A stretch of 24,885 bases of DNA from Bacteroidales bacterium UBA4363 (GTDB lineage: Bacteria > Bacteroidota > Bacteroidia > Bacteroidales > Paludibacteraceae), in the NCBI GenBank assembly GCA_002393965.1, contig DGSL01000016.1, forward strand, positions 90,460 through 115,344, written 5' to 3'. The stretch's first letter is position 1, and each line of letters starts with the position of its first letter. A program made the translations under genes and the position numbers. Positions 7,576 through 15,340 of this stretch are shown in pieces. The notes beneath the pieces were generated by a model that saw only the letters and a program-made list of their open reading frames with translations, searched no databases and was not told the DNA's origin.

Positions 7576-7651
7576 TTTTTTTCTTTGTTCGTTTCTGCGT
7601 GTATTTCGTTTCTTTCTTCGTCTGTCTGGCAGGCTCTCCCCGTTTCGGACC

Positions 7652-8854
7652 CTACGAACCGATAAGGTACTTCCCGATGCGCGGGACGCTTGACAGGATC
7701 CGGACCACCAGTAGCGAGAGTACCGTTACCGACGCTGTCAGCAGCGGAACCGACCATATCGGATTCCCGATGGCCCAATAGATCCGGAAGTGCCACAGGG
7801 TCGAGATGACCATGATATGCACCAGATAGATGCCATACGAGTCTCGCGCCAGGACATCCCTCGCCTTAGCTGCCATCCCTCGCACCGACAACCGCCTTTT
7901 TCCCGTTGCGTTCGCCTCGTATGCCTTCTCTTCCTCTCCCAGCCGCGTATTGGCAAACAGCAGGAAGACGGCTATCGTCTGGGCAATGGTGTTGATGTGG
8001 TAGTAGGTCTGGAATCCAAGGTCAAGCCGTACGGCTTTCCCTTCCGGGAAGGTGTCGGCATACACTCGCCATGCGCACAGGGCCGTGGTGAGAATCAGGA
8101 CCGACAGGGCTATAAGTCGCATCACTCGGGTCTCTCGATGACCCAGTCCCTCGACGGCTTTCGACAGACGGTATCCCAGGATCATGTAGGGGAAGTACCG
8201 CAGATACGAGACGACTTTCCCACACAGGAACCCGGACATCGATTCTTCTATGCTCGGGAACCGCAGCCCCGTGAAGGGCGAGACGTCCGGACTGTGCAAC
8301 AGGGCACACAGCAGCATCCAGACTGCCAGGAACAGGTCAATCCACACCCATCTCCGCCCCTCTTGCGTGATTCGGCGGATCAGGCGCCCGGCAATGGGAA
8401 TCAGCGGATACAGCAACAATAACAGATAGACGTACCAGAAGTGCTGCGAGAGACCGCAGTCCATATAACGGCTGCCTATCCAGCTTGCCAGTTCCCCGAG
8501 GCTGTGGACCACGGGCTTGGGACGGTTCATGTAGTACTGGAATACGAGCGTACAGAGGGTGATGAACAGAAATGGAAGATAGATCCTCCGCAGGCGCTTC
8601 GTTACGAACGATCGGTAGTCGTAGTCCCGACCCAGCATGGCTGCGCCCGCCACCATCAGGAAGATCATGACGGCAAAGCGTACCGCTGCCGTCTGCACGT
8701 CGCCCGTGATGAAGGCGTCCATGTTTTTCTTGAACGACATCTTCACCACCGGAGTGGCAATGTGTATCCAGATGACCGACAACATACCCACCACGCGTAG
8801 CGTGTCGTAGTAGTCAATGCGGGTGTTCGGACTTGAACCTTTCTGCTTGTTCAT
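7652..8854 (-). CDS. Integral membrane acyltransferase (acyltransferase family 3)
   Basis: A polytopic protein of 400 residues beginning MNKQKGSSPNTRIDYYDTLRVVGMLSVIWIHIATPV. The R-x-x-x-x-S-x-x-W-I-H segment with its His in the first membrane helix is the hallmark of family 3 acyltransferases (OafA/WecH type). These move acetyl or other short acyl groups onto sugars of surface polysaccharides or peptidoglycan. About ten hydrophobic helices are visible, including a final one near VPLLTASVTVLSLLVVRIL. I prefer the internal ATG at 8854 over 8932 because the latter adds a 26-residue tail unlike the family. The substrate cannot be told. It lies 84 bp after the SpmA/SpmB-like gene and is read in the same direction. 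Confidence 0.85.
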   Translation of the reverse strand: MNKQKGSSPNTRIDYYDTLRVVGMLSVIWIHIATPVVKMSFKKNMDAFITGDVQTAAVRFAVMIFLMVAGAAMLGRDYDYRSFVTKRLRRIYLPFLFITLCTLVFQYYMNRPKPVVHSLGELASWIGSRYMDCGLSQHFWYVYLLLLLYPLIPIAGRLIRRITQEGRRWVWIDLFLAVWMLLCALLHSPDVSPFTGLRFPSIEESMSGFLCGKVVSYLRYFPYMILGYRLSKAVEGLGHRETRVMRLIALSVLILTTALCAWRVYADTFPEGKAVRLDLGFQTYYHINTIAQTIAVFLLFANTRLGEEEKAYEANATGKRRLSVRGMAAKARDVLARDSYGIYLVHIMVISTLWHFRIYWAIGNPIWSVPLLTASVTVLSLLVVRILSSVPRIGKYLIGS

Positions 8855-8938
8855 GAAAAAAAATAAATCGCTGTCGTTTACTTCTCCCTTTCCCCTATGG
8901 GTGGCTGACGAGGGTGGGAGAGACGCTTCCATTGGATG

Positions 8939-10171
8939 CTATCCGAAGAAGAAGTACGCAATGAAGATGGCTGCTATGATGCCCGCCAGGTCGGCTATCA
9001 GACCGCAACTCACTGCATGGCGCGTGTTGCGGATGCCTACACTGCCGAAGTACACGGCAAGGATATAGAATGTTGTGTCCGTCGAACCCTGGAAGATGCA
9101 TGCCAGTCGGCCTACAAACGAATCGACGCCGTACGAACTCATCGCATCCACCATCATGCCCCTGGCTCCACTGCCCGAAAGCGGCTTCATCAGCGCCGTC
9201 GGCAATGCGCCCACGAAGTCCGTATTCGCTCCGCACAGACCGACAACCCACCCGATGCCGTCCGTTACCATGTCCATCGCTCCCGAGGCACGGAACACGC
9301 CGATGCCTACCAGGATCGCCACCAGGTACGGGATGATGCGGATCGCTGTTGTGAAGCCCTCTTTCGCTCCTTCGATGAAGGAGTCATAGACGTTGATTTT
9401 CTTGCGCACTCCCGCCAGGATGAAGGCAATGATGATGCTCATCAGGAGGATGTTCGCTGACGTGGTCGATACGACGTTGATCTCCGACTCAGCCAAACGG
9501 CTGAACCCCCAGATGATTCCGGCAAAGAATAGCGAGACACCGCCCAGCGTGACCAGCATCGTGCGGTTCAGTAGGTTGATGCGCTGAACCAGCGAGGTTG
9601 CGATGATGCCAACCAGCGTCGAGACGAACGTGGCAAGCAGGATCGGGAGAAAGATGTCAGTAGGTTGCGCTGCTCCCATCTGGGCACGATAGACCATGAT
9701 CGATATCGGTATCAGGGTCAGACCGCTCGTGTTCATGACCAGGAACATGATCATCGGATTCGAGGCTGTGTCCTTTTTGGGGTTCAACTCCTGCAGCTGC
9801 TCCATCGCTTTCAGACCCAGTGGGGTGGCGGCATTGTCCAATCCCAGCATGTTTGCCGCGATGTTCATGAAGATCGAACCCGTTACCGGATGACCCTTGG
9901 GAATCTCCGGGAAGAGTTTCGTGAAAACAGGACTGAGCAGACGGGCAAGAAAGTGGACCACGCCTCCCTTTTCTCCGATTTTCATGATGCCGAGCCATAA
10001 GGTCAGCACGCCCGTCAGACCAATCGAAATCTCAAAGGCGGTCTTCGAGGTCTCGAACGTGGCGTTCATCATCGCCGGAAAGACCTCTACATTGCCCATT
10101 ACGATCAGTTTGAACAGCGCAATGACAAAGGCAATCAGAAAAAAAGCAATCCAGATGTAGTTTAGTACCAT
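8939..10171 (-). CDS. Fused SpmA/SpmB-type nucleoside-recognition (gate) membrane protein
   Basis: A polytopic inner-membrane protein of 410 residues. The N-terminal half contains LTLWLGIMKIGEKGG, then MLGLDNAATPLGLKAMEQLQ, the SpmA-type block. The C-terminal half contains IRIIPYLVAILVGIGVFRASGAMD and LMKPLSGSGARGMMVDAM, the SpmB-type block. In Firmicutes these are two separate spore-maturation proteins, while a single fused protein is normal in Bacteroidetes, which do not sporulate. The two gate (nucleoside recognition) domains probably form one transporter, but the substrate is unknown. It begins 16 bp after the BspA-like gene, so the two are very likely co-transcribed. Confidence 0.9.
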   Translation of the reverse strand: MVLNYIWIAFFLIAFVIALFKLIVMGNVEVFPAMMNATFETSKTAFEISIGLTGVLTLWLGIMKIGEKGGVVHFLARLLSPVFTKLFPEIPKGHPVTGSIFMNIAANMLGLDNAATPLGLKAMEQLQELNPKKDTASNPMIMFLVMNTSGLTLIPISIMVYRAQMGAAQPTDIFLPILLATFVSTLVGIIATSLVQRINLLNRTMLVTLGGVSLFFAGIIWGFSRLAESEINVVSTTSANILLMSIIIAFILAGVRKKINVYDSFIEGAKEGFTTAIRIIPYLVAILVGIGVFRASGAMDMVTDGIGWVVGLCGANTDFVGALPTALMKPLSGSGARGMMVDAMSSYGVDSFVGRLACIFQGSTDTTFYILAVYFGSVGIRNTRHAVSCGLIADLAGIIAAIFIAYFFFG

Positions 10172-10187
10172 TGTTTCCTGATTTTTT

Positions 10188-10841
10188 TTATTTCCGTTTT
10201 AGCGAACCGTTTGTCGAGGGTACATACACCGGATTGGCTGGGTCAACCAGTATGTTCTTCAGATTCGGACAGTTGTAGAAGGCGTCGTCGGCAATCTGTG
10301 TCGTCGTCGCCGGGATGCGGACCCGCACCAGCGAGTTGCAACCCGCAAAGGTGCGCTGGTCCACCGTCGTGAGCGACGGCGGTAGGTTGATCTCCGTCAG
10401 GGCGGAGAAGTAGAAGGCTCGCTTGCCCAGACTCGTGAGCGACGACGGCAACTGAATGGTGGCTACGTTCGTCATGTGGAAGGCGTCGTCTCCAATCGTC
10501 GTGACCGACTGTGGCAACACGACACACTCAAGGAACATGCATCCCGAGAAGGCTGCATTGCCCACTTTCAACAGCGAATTGCCCGTTGCAATCACTGACA
10601 TCAGTTTGCGACAACCGGCAAAGGCTCTCTCGCCGATTTCTGTCACGCGGTAACACTTCCCTCCATGCCTTACCTCGGCAGGGATTGTGATCTCGCCACC
10701 GTATTTCTCCGCTTTGCTGACGACGATGGCATTCTCTCCGTCAATGCGGTAGGCGATGCCCCGGCTCTCAAATGTCTGGGCCATTAGGACTCCAGTCAGC
10801 GCCAGCAACGCAAGCGTTATCTTAATTCGTGCCTGTTTCAT
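10188..10841 (-). CDS. Small secreted BspA-like leucine-rich repeat protein
   Basis: A protein of 217 residues with a signal peptide (about 1-22, LALTGVLMAQ) and five to six LRR_5/BspA-type repeats from about residue 68 to 205. These show the recurring I-x-x-I/V-G-x-x-A-F-x-x-C/S-x-x-L pattern, for example EIGERAFAGCRKL, KVGNAAFSGCMFL, TIGDDAFHMTNV, SLGKRAFYFSAL and QIADDAFYNCPNL. Such proteins are exported and bind host or bacterial surfaces in several Bacteroidetes, but no ligand can be assigned here. It ends shortly after the last repeat (PVYVPSTNGSLKRK) with no sorting or anchor domain, so it is either periplasmic/secreted or a shortened member. It is the first gene of the minus-strand block. 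Confidence 0.88.
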   Translation of the reverse strand: MKQARIKITLALLALTGVLMAQTFESRGIAYRIDGENAIVVSKAEKYGGEITIPAEVRHGGKCYRVTEIGERAFAGCRKLMSVIATGNSLLKVGNAAFSGCMFLECVVLPQSVTTIGDDAFHMTNVATIQLPSSLTSLGKRAFYFSALTEINLPPSLTTVDQRTFAGCNSLVRVRIPATTTQIADDAFYNCPNLKNILVDPANPVYVPSTNGSLKRK

Positions 10842-10885
10842 GTTCGGTTTCTCTTTTTTAGTGAATGACTTTTGGTTGAACGTAA

Positions 10886-10893
10886 CAAAAATA
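10886..10893 (-). promoter_or_regulatory. Probable -7 element upstream of the BspA-like gene
   Basis: The minus strand reads TATTTTTG, an exact match to TAnnTTTG, 45 bp before the ATG at 10841. I see no TTTG at the usual 19-bp spacing, so the -33 box is weak or absent. Confidence 0.5.
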
Positions 10894-10981
10894 CGCTTTT
10901 TTGTTCATATATTCAGCATCTTCCGATCTGTAATGTGATGCTTCCTCCGTTTCCGTATGTCTCCATCCTCGTTTTTATGAC

Positions 10982-10989
10982 TATCTTTG
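10982..10989 (+). promoter_or_regulatory. Probable -7 element upstream of the TPR gene
   Basis: TATCTTTG matches TAnnTTTG and ends 25 bp before the ATG at 11015, giving a short leader. The -33 box is not recognisable. With the element at 10886-10893 it marks 10842-11014 as a divergent promoter region. Confidence 0.5.
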
Positions 10990-11014
10990 TTCTGTCCAAC
11001 ATTCTTTTTTTACT

Positions 11015-12121
11015 ATGCCTTTTTACGGATTGGGTCGCGATGCGACTAGAACTTTCAAGTGTCTTTACAAGGGTCGCGAACGCGAATGCCCTATCGGATG
11101 CGAACAGTGCGGCTACCCGCTCAAGGTGCTCGGCGATGCCGCCCTGCGCAACGGCGATGTGGTGATGTGTATCGTGCTCTACCGCAAGGCTCTCGAACTC
11201 ACCCCCGACTATCCCGATGTATGGAACAACCTGGCGAACGTCCTGGCTTCCGCCATGCACTATTCCGAGGCAATCGACGCATTCGACCACGCCCTCGCTA
11301 TCGACCCTTCCTACGGAAAGGCAATGCGTGGCAGGGCCACCGCACTCCGACACCTCATGCGCTACGATGAGGCGCTCTCGCAGATAGAGGAGCTCCTCTC
11401 GCTCTATGCCGATGAACGGGCCATGCGCGAACGCGACGAGATCCTCGCACAACTCGACCTCCGCTCCCGGCCGCTACGGCGCGCCGGCGAGGAGACTCTG
11501 CGACACATTCTTTCCTACGGCCGTTCCGAACGCTTCTTCCTCTATGACTCCACACCCTATGTCCGTCGTGTGTGGGACCGAGCCGAGGTGACCGCCGTCG
11601 GCGTATTCTCCATGACGCTGGACAGCACGGCTCAGACACCCGGCGAGGGACCCTCCTGGCTGCGTGTGTCTTCTCCCTCTCTATCCCGACGTTCCCTGCG
11701 GCAGGCACTCTCTCGTTGCCTATGGGCGGGCATGGCATCTGTGCTGCTCAACGACCGCATCGATGACGAATCTCTGCGACAGGCTGACTACGAGCAGGTA
11801 GGCTTCCTCGGAGTCCTGACGTCCGACTGGTCGCTCGACGAACTGCCTTCGACGGTGCTTTCGATGATGAAGGCCGATACGGTCGTCATGCAGGCACTCG
11901 ATGATCAGGCGCTGACTCTCGATCTGCAACGCTTCCAGTCTCAGACGGACGAGCTCGCACGCGTGGCACTCGATGCCTTCGACCTTCAACTCCGACAACT
12001 CGATTCTCAGGGGCGTTTCTCCCTCCACGACGAGATCCGACAGGAAGATTATTACGAGTGTGCACGCGCCGTATTCTTGGCGGGTGCCTGCCTTATCGCC
12101 CATCTCAAGGATGTCTTCTGA
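11015..12121 (+). CDS. TPR-repeat protein with N-terminal Cys cluster, function unknown
   Basis: A soluble protein of 368 residues without a signal peptide. Residues 24-34 (CPIGCEQCGYP) carry three cysteines in a CxxxCxxC arrangement that could bind zinc. At least two tetratricopeptide repeats follow at about 37-110 (VLYRKALELTPDYPDVWNNL, AIDAFDHALAIDPSYGKAM), with a third, weaker one at about 112-140. The remaining 220 residues, rich in Leu, Ser, Arg and Asp, match no family I recognise. The gene stands alone on the plus strand between a divergent neighbour and a convergent one, with its own -7 element and a shared hairpin terminator. A scaffold or adaptor role is plausible from the TPRs, but nothing indicates the partner. 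Confidence 0.85.
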   Translation: MPFYGLGRDATRTFKCLYKGRERECPIGCEQCGYPLKVLGDAALRNGDVVMCIVLYRKALELTPDYPDVWNNLANVLASAMHYSEAIDAFDHALAIDPSYGKAMRGRATALRHLMRYDEALSQIEELLSLYADERAMRERDEILAQLDLRSRPLRRAGEETLRHILSYGRSERFFLYDSTPYVRRVWDRAEVTAVGVFSMTLDSTAQTPGEGPSWLRVSSPSLSRRSLRQALSRCLWAGMASVLLNDRIDDESLRQADYEQVGFLGVLTSDWSLDELPSTVLSMMKADTVVMQALDDQALTLDLQRFQSQTDELARVALDAFDLQLRQLDSQGRFSLHDEIRQEDYYECARAVFLAGACLIAHLKDVF

Positions 12122-12186
12122 GACTTGCCCGCCTCCCGACGATTCTTCCTTCTCTGACGATGACGGATTCTTTGAACGATAACGAG

Positions 12187-12222
12187 ACGCCCCGTCCTGC
12201 TACTCTGTGCAGGACGGGGCGT
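12187..12222. terminator. Hairpin terminator between convergent TPR and TonB-receptor genes
   Basis: The 14-bp perfect arms ACGCCCCGTCCTGC and GCAGGACGGGGCGT enclose the loop TACTCTGT. A short T-rich stretch (GTTTCTCT) follows on the plus strand. The position 65 bp after the TPR stop and 22 bp beyond the receptor stop suggests it serves both genes. The T-tract is weak, more so for the minus direction. Confidence 0.75.
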
Positions 12223-12244
12223 GTTTCTCTGAGGTCTCCAGCTC

Positions 12245-14377
12245 TTAGAACCGCATCTCTATGCCTCCCTTGGGCCAGATTCCTGGCTGACGCAGACCAC
12301 CGTAGTCAACATACGATCGGTCCAGTAGGTTCTGCGCTTCGGCATACAGGGTGAGGTGCTTCAGCAGGCACGACTCTCCTCCTCGATGCCACGCAAGGCG
12401 CAGGTTGACAAGTACAAACGGCTTGTAATCATGCGACGTGGCGCGCTCATCGGTCCACGTTCCGCAACGCTGGTTCCAACTCCCGGACCACGAGGCTTCC
12501 AGCCCTCCCATCGGACCGTCCTCACGGCCGATGATACGGTGACGCAACGTCAGGGCAATGCGCTGACGGAGGTAGTCGAGGGCATACTGCGACAACAGAC
12601 CCTCAGAGTCTTTGTCCAGATGTACGAGGTCGTAACTCAGTCGTGCATCACGTAGATACAGATGCGGAGCAGTTCCTTGCAGGCTGATGACCGCATTCAG
12701 ACCCGTAGCGTTGAGCGAGGTGTGGTTCAGACAGCGCCAGCGTTCTTCCTCCGGTCGCCGAACCCAGTCGATGAGGTTCTTTCCGTGACGGTGAAAGGCA
12801 GCGAGACTGCCCGAAAGACGAAGGTCCGGACTGCCAATGCGCTGGTTCTCCATCCGTAATCCGCATTCGACGCTGAGCGAGGTCTCAGGTCCTAACGACG
12901 GATTGGAGAGATGGTCCGCCGATGAGTAGTAGAGGTCCGTGAAGGTCGGGTAACGCAACGCACGACCCAACGACGCATACGCTTTCAGCACACGGCTCAC
13001 TTCCAACGTGGCATCCGCACCGTAGGTGAAGTCCGGACGAAAGTCGGACGAGAGTTCAAGGGCTCCGCCGAACGCGACGCTCAGACGATGCAGACGGAGA
13101 CTCTGGTCCATATACAGATGGAGGTTCCGACGCGTCTTGTGATGCGTGAAGTAGGATTCGTCGTTCGTGAACCATACCTTGTGCGACGCCGTTGCTTCGC
13201 CCAGGACGTTGCTGCGTATATGCTCAAAACGGAATTCTCCGCCGAATGACGTACGCCCGATCTTCGAGAAGAGGGAGGCACGCAGACCCGTCGTGACAAC
13301 GTCTGTCTGGTGAAAGTTCGCTCCCGAATACCACGAGGCGGCATTCGACGCGTTCCGGAAGAGGTCGAAACGGTCTAAGTGCTCACGCCACGCAACGGAC
13401 GGACTGAGGACAATAGGACCCATCTTGCGAGTCGTGGACAGGGTGACGAACGAGGTGTTCGTGCGTTCATATTGGTCTGGATATTTCAGCGAGTAGAACC
13501 GCAGTGCCCCGTAGGATTTCTGCTGGAAACCCGCTTGCATGTTCATGTTGCCCAGCACACCGCTTTGGTGACGCACCTGAGCGAAGGCATTGACAAGGTC
13601 ATAGTCGGTGTTCGCACGGTAACCGTCACAGTGGCTGTAGTCCAAGGCGGTCAACATCGTGGTCTTTGGCGTGCGTATAGTAAGGGAACCCGATGGGTTG
13701 CTCAACCCGTGGTCGCCTCCTCTGTAGGAGAGACGCGCGTCCAAATCGCTCCCTTTGCCCTCACTACTGCCGGCAGGGGATTCTGGAGACGTTTTCTCAC
13801 TGGCTGTGACGATGTTGATGACGCCGGCAAAGGCATTGGGACCCATTAGGCGGGCGTCAGGACCCCGCAGGATTTCGATGTGGTCAATCTCGCTCAGCGA
13901 GATCGGGAGATCAAGGGCGTAATGGCCCGTCTGAGGGTCGGAGAGGTTGATGCCGTTTAACGAGACAAGCATCTGGTCGAAGGTGCCGCCGCGAATGGAA
14001 AGGTCCGCTTGCGTCTCCGTACCGCGCTCACGGACGTCAACGCCCGAGACGAAACGCAATAGCTCTGGCAGACTGCGGACGGGGGCGGCAGCAATGACCT
14101 CGTGAGGAACGACCTCAATGGACCCGCTCATGTGACTCTGGAGTTCGATGCGTGACTCGTTCACCTCCGCTTCGCGCAGGGTGACCGTGCGCAGCGTGTC
14201 GCTCGTGCGGGCAAAACTCGTCGCTCCCGGCAGGCTCAGCAGCGTACATCCTAACGATAGTACGCCGATACGTACCTCGCGCTTCATGCTCACGAAGGAC
14301 GCATAACCCTTGCCCGACCAACGGCGAAACGTCAGAGGCTTTACCGCGCTTCTTTTGTGTTGGTTGATTCTGTTCAT
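12245..14377 (-). CDS. TonB-dependent outer-membrane receptor
   Basis: A receptor of up to 710 residues. After the likely signal peptide (MKREVRIGVLSLGCTLLSLPGATSFA, from Met31), VTLREAEVNES resembles a TonB-box region. The plug domain follows at about 75-195, with the family blocks LPELLRFVSGVDVRERG, ADLSIRGGTFDQMLVSLNG and IEILRGPDARLMGPNAFAGVINIVT. The rest is the 22-strand barrel ending in RQPGIWPKGGIEMRF with a terminal Phe. It imports a scarce ligand such as cobalamin, haem or a siderophore with energy from TonB-ExbBD. The single-plug, roughly 700-residue form without a SusD partner fits BtuB- or haem-type receptors better than glycan SusC proteins. The start may be 14287 (Met31), because the 30 residues before it are unlike a leader. 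No -7 element was found upstream. Confidence 0.92.
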   Translation of the reverse strand: MNRINQHKRSAVKPLTFRRWSGKGYASFVSMKREVRIGVLSLGCTLLSLPGATSFARTSDTLRTVTLREAEVNESRIELQSHMSGSIEVVPHEVIAAAPVRSLPELLRFVSGVDVRERGTETQADLSIRGGTFDQMLVSLNGINLSDPQTGHYALDLPISLSEIDHIEILRGPDARLMGPNAFAGVINIVTASEKTSPESPAGSSEGKGSDLDARLSYRGGDHGLSNPSGSLTIRTPKTTMLTALDYSHCDGYRANTDYDLVNAFAQVRHQSGVLGNMNMQAGFQQKSYGALRFYSLKYPDQYERTNTSFVTLSTTRKMGPIVLSPSVAWREHLDRFDLFRNASNAASWYSGANFHQTDVVTTGLRASLFSKIGRTSFGGEFRFEHIRSNVLGEATASHKVWFTNDESYFTHHKTRRNLHLYMDQSLRLHRLSVAFGGALELSSDFRPDFTYGADATLEVSRVLKAYASLGRALRYPTFTDLYYSSADHLSNPSLGPETSLSVECGLRMENQRIGSPDLRLSGSLAAFHRHGKNLIDWVRRPEEERWRCLNHTSLNATGLNAVISLQGTAPHLYLRDARLSYDLVHLDKDSEGLLSQYALDYLRQRIALTLRHRIIGREDGPMGGLEASWSGSWNQRCGTWTDERATSHDYKPFVLVNLRLAWHRGGESCLLKHLTLYAEAQNLLDRSYVDYGGLRQPGIWPKGGIEMRF

Positions 14378-14412
14378 GATAGAATTTAGGTTGAATAAAT
14401 AAATGAATAAAT

Positions 14413-14475
14413 AAAAAAAAGACGTCCGGCTCAGCAGACCTTTCTGTTTGGAAAGGGGATTGTCGAACCGGACGT
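14413..14475 (-). terminator. Branched rho-independent terminator after the tRNA gene
   Basis: On the minus strand the outer arms ACGTCCGG and CCGGACGT (14475-14468 and 14429-14422) are extended by a G-U wobble pair. They enclose an inner hairpin CCTTTC-CAAACA-GAAAGG, and eight T residues follow (14420-14413). It lies 19 bp beyond the tRNA 3' end and 35 bp before the first possible ATG of the TonB receptor gene. Confidence 0.85.
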
Positions 14476-14493
14476 TTTACTGTTTGATTGATG

Positions 14494-14567
14494 TGGGCCC
14501 AACCGGGCTTGAACCGATGACTCCCTGATTATGAGTCAGGTGCTCTAACCAACTGAGCTATGGGCCC
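14494..14567 (-). tRNA. tRNA with CAU anticodon, probably tRNA-Ile2 (lysidine type); tRNA-Met possible
   Basis: The 74-nt cloverleaf on the minus strand starts GGGCCCATAGCTCAG and ends with GGTTCAAGCC and TGGGCCC-A. The acceptor arms GGGCCCA/TGGGCCC pair perfectly. The anticodon stem CCTGA/TCAGG holds the loop CTCATAA, so the anticodon is CAU (14533-14531). CCA is not encoded. The acceptor pairs C4-G69, C5-G68 and C6-G67 with discriminator A73 match the TilS recognition features of E. coli tRNA-Ile2, whereas elongator tRNA-Met has different pairs at 4 and 5. I therefore favour an AUA-reading isoleucine tRNA, but automatic annotation may call it Met. Confidence 0.93.
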
Positions 14568-14603
14568 TGCAAGATGACGGATTCTCTCCAGCTATGGGAT
14601 AAC

Positions 14604-14629
14604 GTGCAAAAAAGTACGTATATTTGCAC
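14604..14629. promoter_or_regulatory. Inverted repeat overlapping the HAD-ribF promoter, possible operator
   Basis: GTGCAAA (14604-14610) and TTTGCAC (14623-14629) form a perfect 7-bp inverted repeat with a 12-bp centre that contains the palindrome TACGTA. The right arm overlaps the TATATTTG -7 element (14619-14626) of the plus-strand operon, a position where a bound dimeric regulator would block RNA polymerase. No regulator gene is visible nearby. Confidence 0.4.
14619..14626 (+). promoter_or_regulatory. Probable -7 element of the HAD-ribF operon
   Basis: TATATTTG matches TAnnTTTG. Transcription would begin near 14633, giving a leader of about 55 nt to the ATG at 14687. This also rules out the upstream ATG at 14624 as the start of the HAD gene. 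No TTTG is present at the usual spacing. Confidence 0.5.
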
Positions 14630-14651
14630 CTGCATTTCCGTTTTGCGACTG

Positions 14652-14682
14652 CAAAAGTAGTTAAAAAAGGAAAACTGCCAAA
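14652..14682 (-). promoter_or_regulatory. Consensus Bacteroidetes promoter for the tRNA gene
   Basis: On the minus strand TTTG (14682-14679), a 19-bp spacer and TACTTTTG (14659-14652) match TTTG-N19-TAnnTTTG exactly. Transcription would start near 14645 and reach the tRNA 5' end at 14567 after a leader of about 78 nt. It lies in the leader of the oppositely read HAD gene, and the -33 box ends 5 bp before that gene's ATG. Confidence 0.8.
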
Positions 14683-14686
14683 CACT

Positions 14687-15331
14687 ATGATGGAAAAATA
14701 TGGCGCTGAGACGATTCTGCCATCCGAAATCGACACGCTGATGTTCGACTTCGGTGGTGTGCTGGTCAACCTCCGACAGGAACGCTGTGTGAACGCCTTT
14801 CGGCAACTCGGCGTGACTCATATCGAGGATTATATCAGTAAGTATAGCCAGAACGGACTCTTCCTTGAACTGGAGAAAGGGACTGTCTCTCGGGCGCAGT
14901 TCTACGACAACCTCCGACGCGAAGTCGGAATCGTTTGCTCCGATAGACAGATCGATGACGCATGGAATGCCTTCCTCGTCGATATCCCGCAGACGAAACT
15001 TTCCATGCTTGAGACGCTGCGCGCTCACTACCGCGTCATCATGCTTAGCAATACGAACGAGATTCACTGGCAGTGGGCTCTCAACGCGTTCGGCGACGTG
15101 TCACGCTATTTCGACCACACCTATCTCTCGTTCCAGATCAAGGCGGCGAAACCCGATCGCGCCATTTTTGACTATGTCCTGCGCCACGAGACGAATATGC
15201 CTTCCCACATTTTCTTTATCGACGACGGAATCAAGAATATACAGACAGCCGCCCAACTGGGGTTCCATACCTACCTGGCCTCTGAGAGAGAGGATTTTAC
15301 TTCGTTGTTCCCACACGTTTTTGCCTCTTAA
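14687..15331 (+). CDS. HAD-superfamily hydrolase (subfamily IA, YihX-like)
   Basis: A 214-residue soluble phosphatase-like protein. Motif I is MFDFGGVLVN with the nucleophile Asp21. As in other DxGG-type members, Gly replaces the second Asp. Motif II is VIMLSNTNE, motif III the Lys in AAKPD, and motif IV FIDDGIKNI. A helical cap lies between motifs I and II. Substrates of such enzymes are small phosphorylated metabolites, for example sugar phosphates or, given the downstream gene, possibly a flavin-pathway phosphate. The last idea rests only on position, since ribF starts 9 bp after the stop. The start was chosen at the tandem ATGs at 14687/14690, downstream of the -7 element. Confidence 0.9.
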   Translation: MMEKYGAETILPSEIDTLMFDFGGVLVNLRQERCVNAFRQLGVTHIEDYISKYSQNGLFLELEKGTVSRAQFYDNLRREVGIVCSDRQIDDAWNAFLVDIPQTKLSMLETLRAHYRVIMLSNTNEIHWQWALNAFGDVSRYFDHTYLSFQIKAAKPDRAIFDYVLRHETNMPSHIFFIDDGIKNIQTAAQLGFHTYLASEREDFTSLFPHVFAS

Positions 15332-15340
15332 CCATAGCGC

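Noticed and set aside
14378..14493. Cobalamin riboswitch upstream of the TonB receptor gene
   Set aside because: The space holds only a terminator hairpin and an AT-rich leader. It is too short, and I see no B12-box-like sequence.
14624..14686. Upstream start of the HAD gene adding 21 residues
   Set aside because: The ATG lies within the -7 element of the likely promoter, and the extra residues are not family-like.
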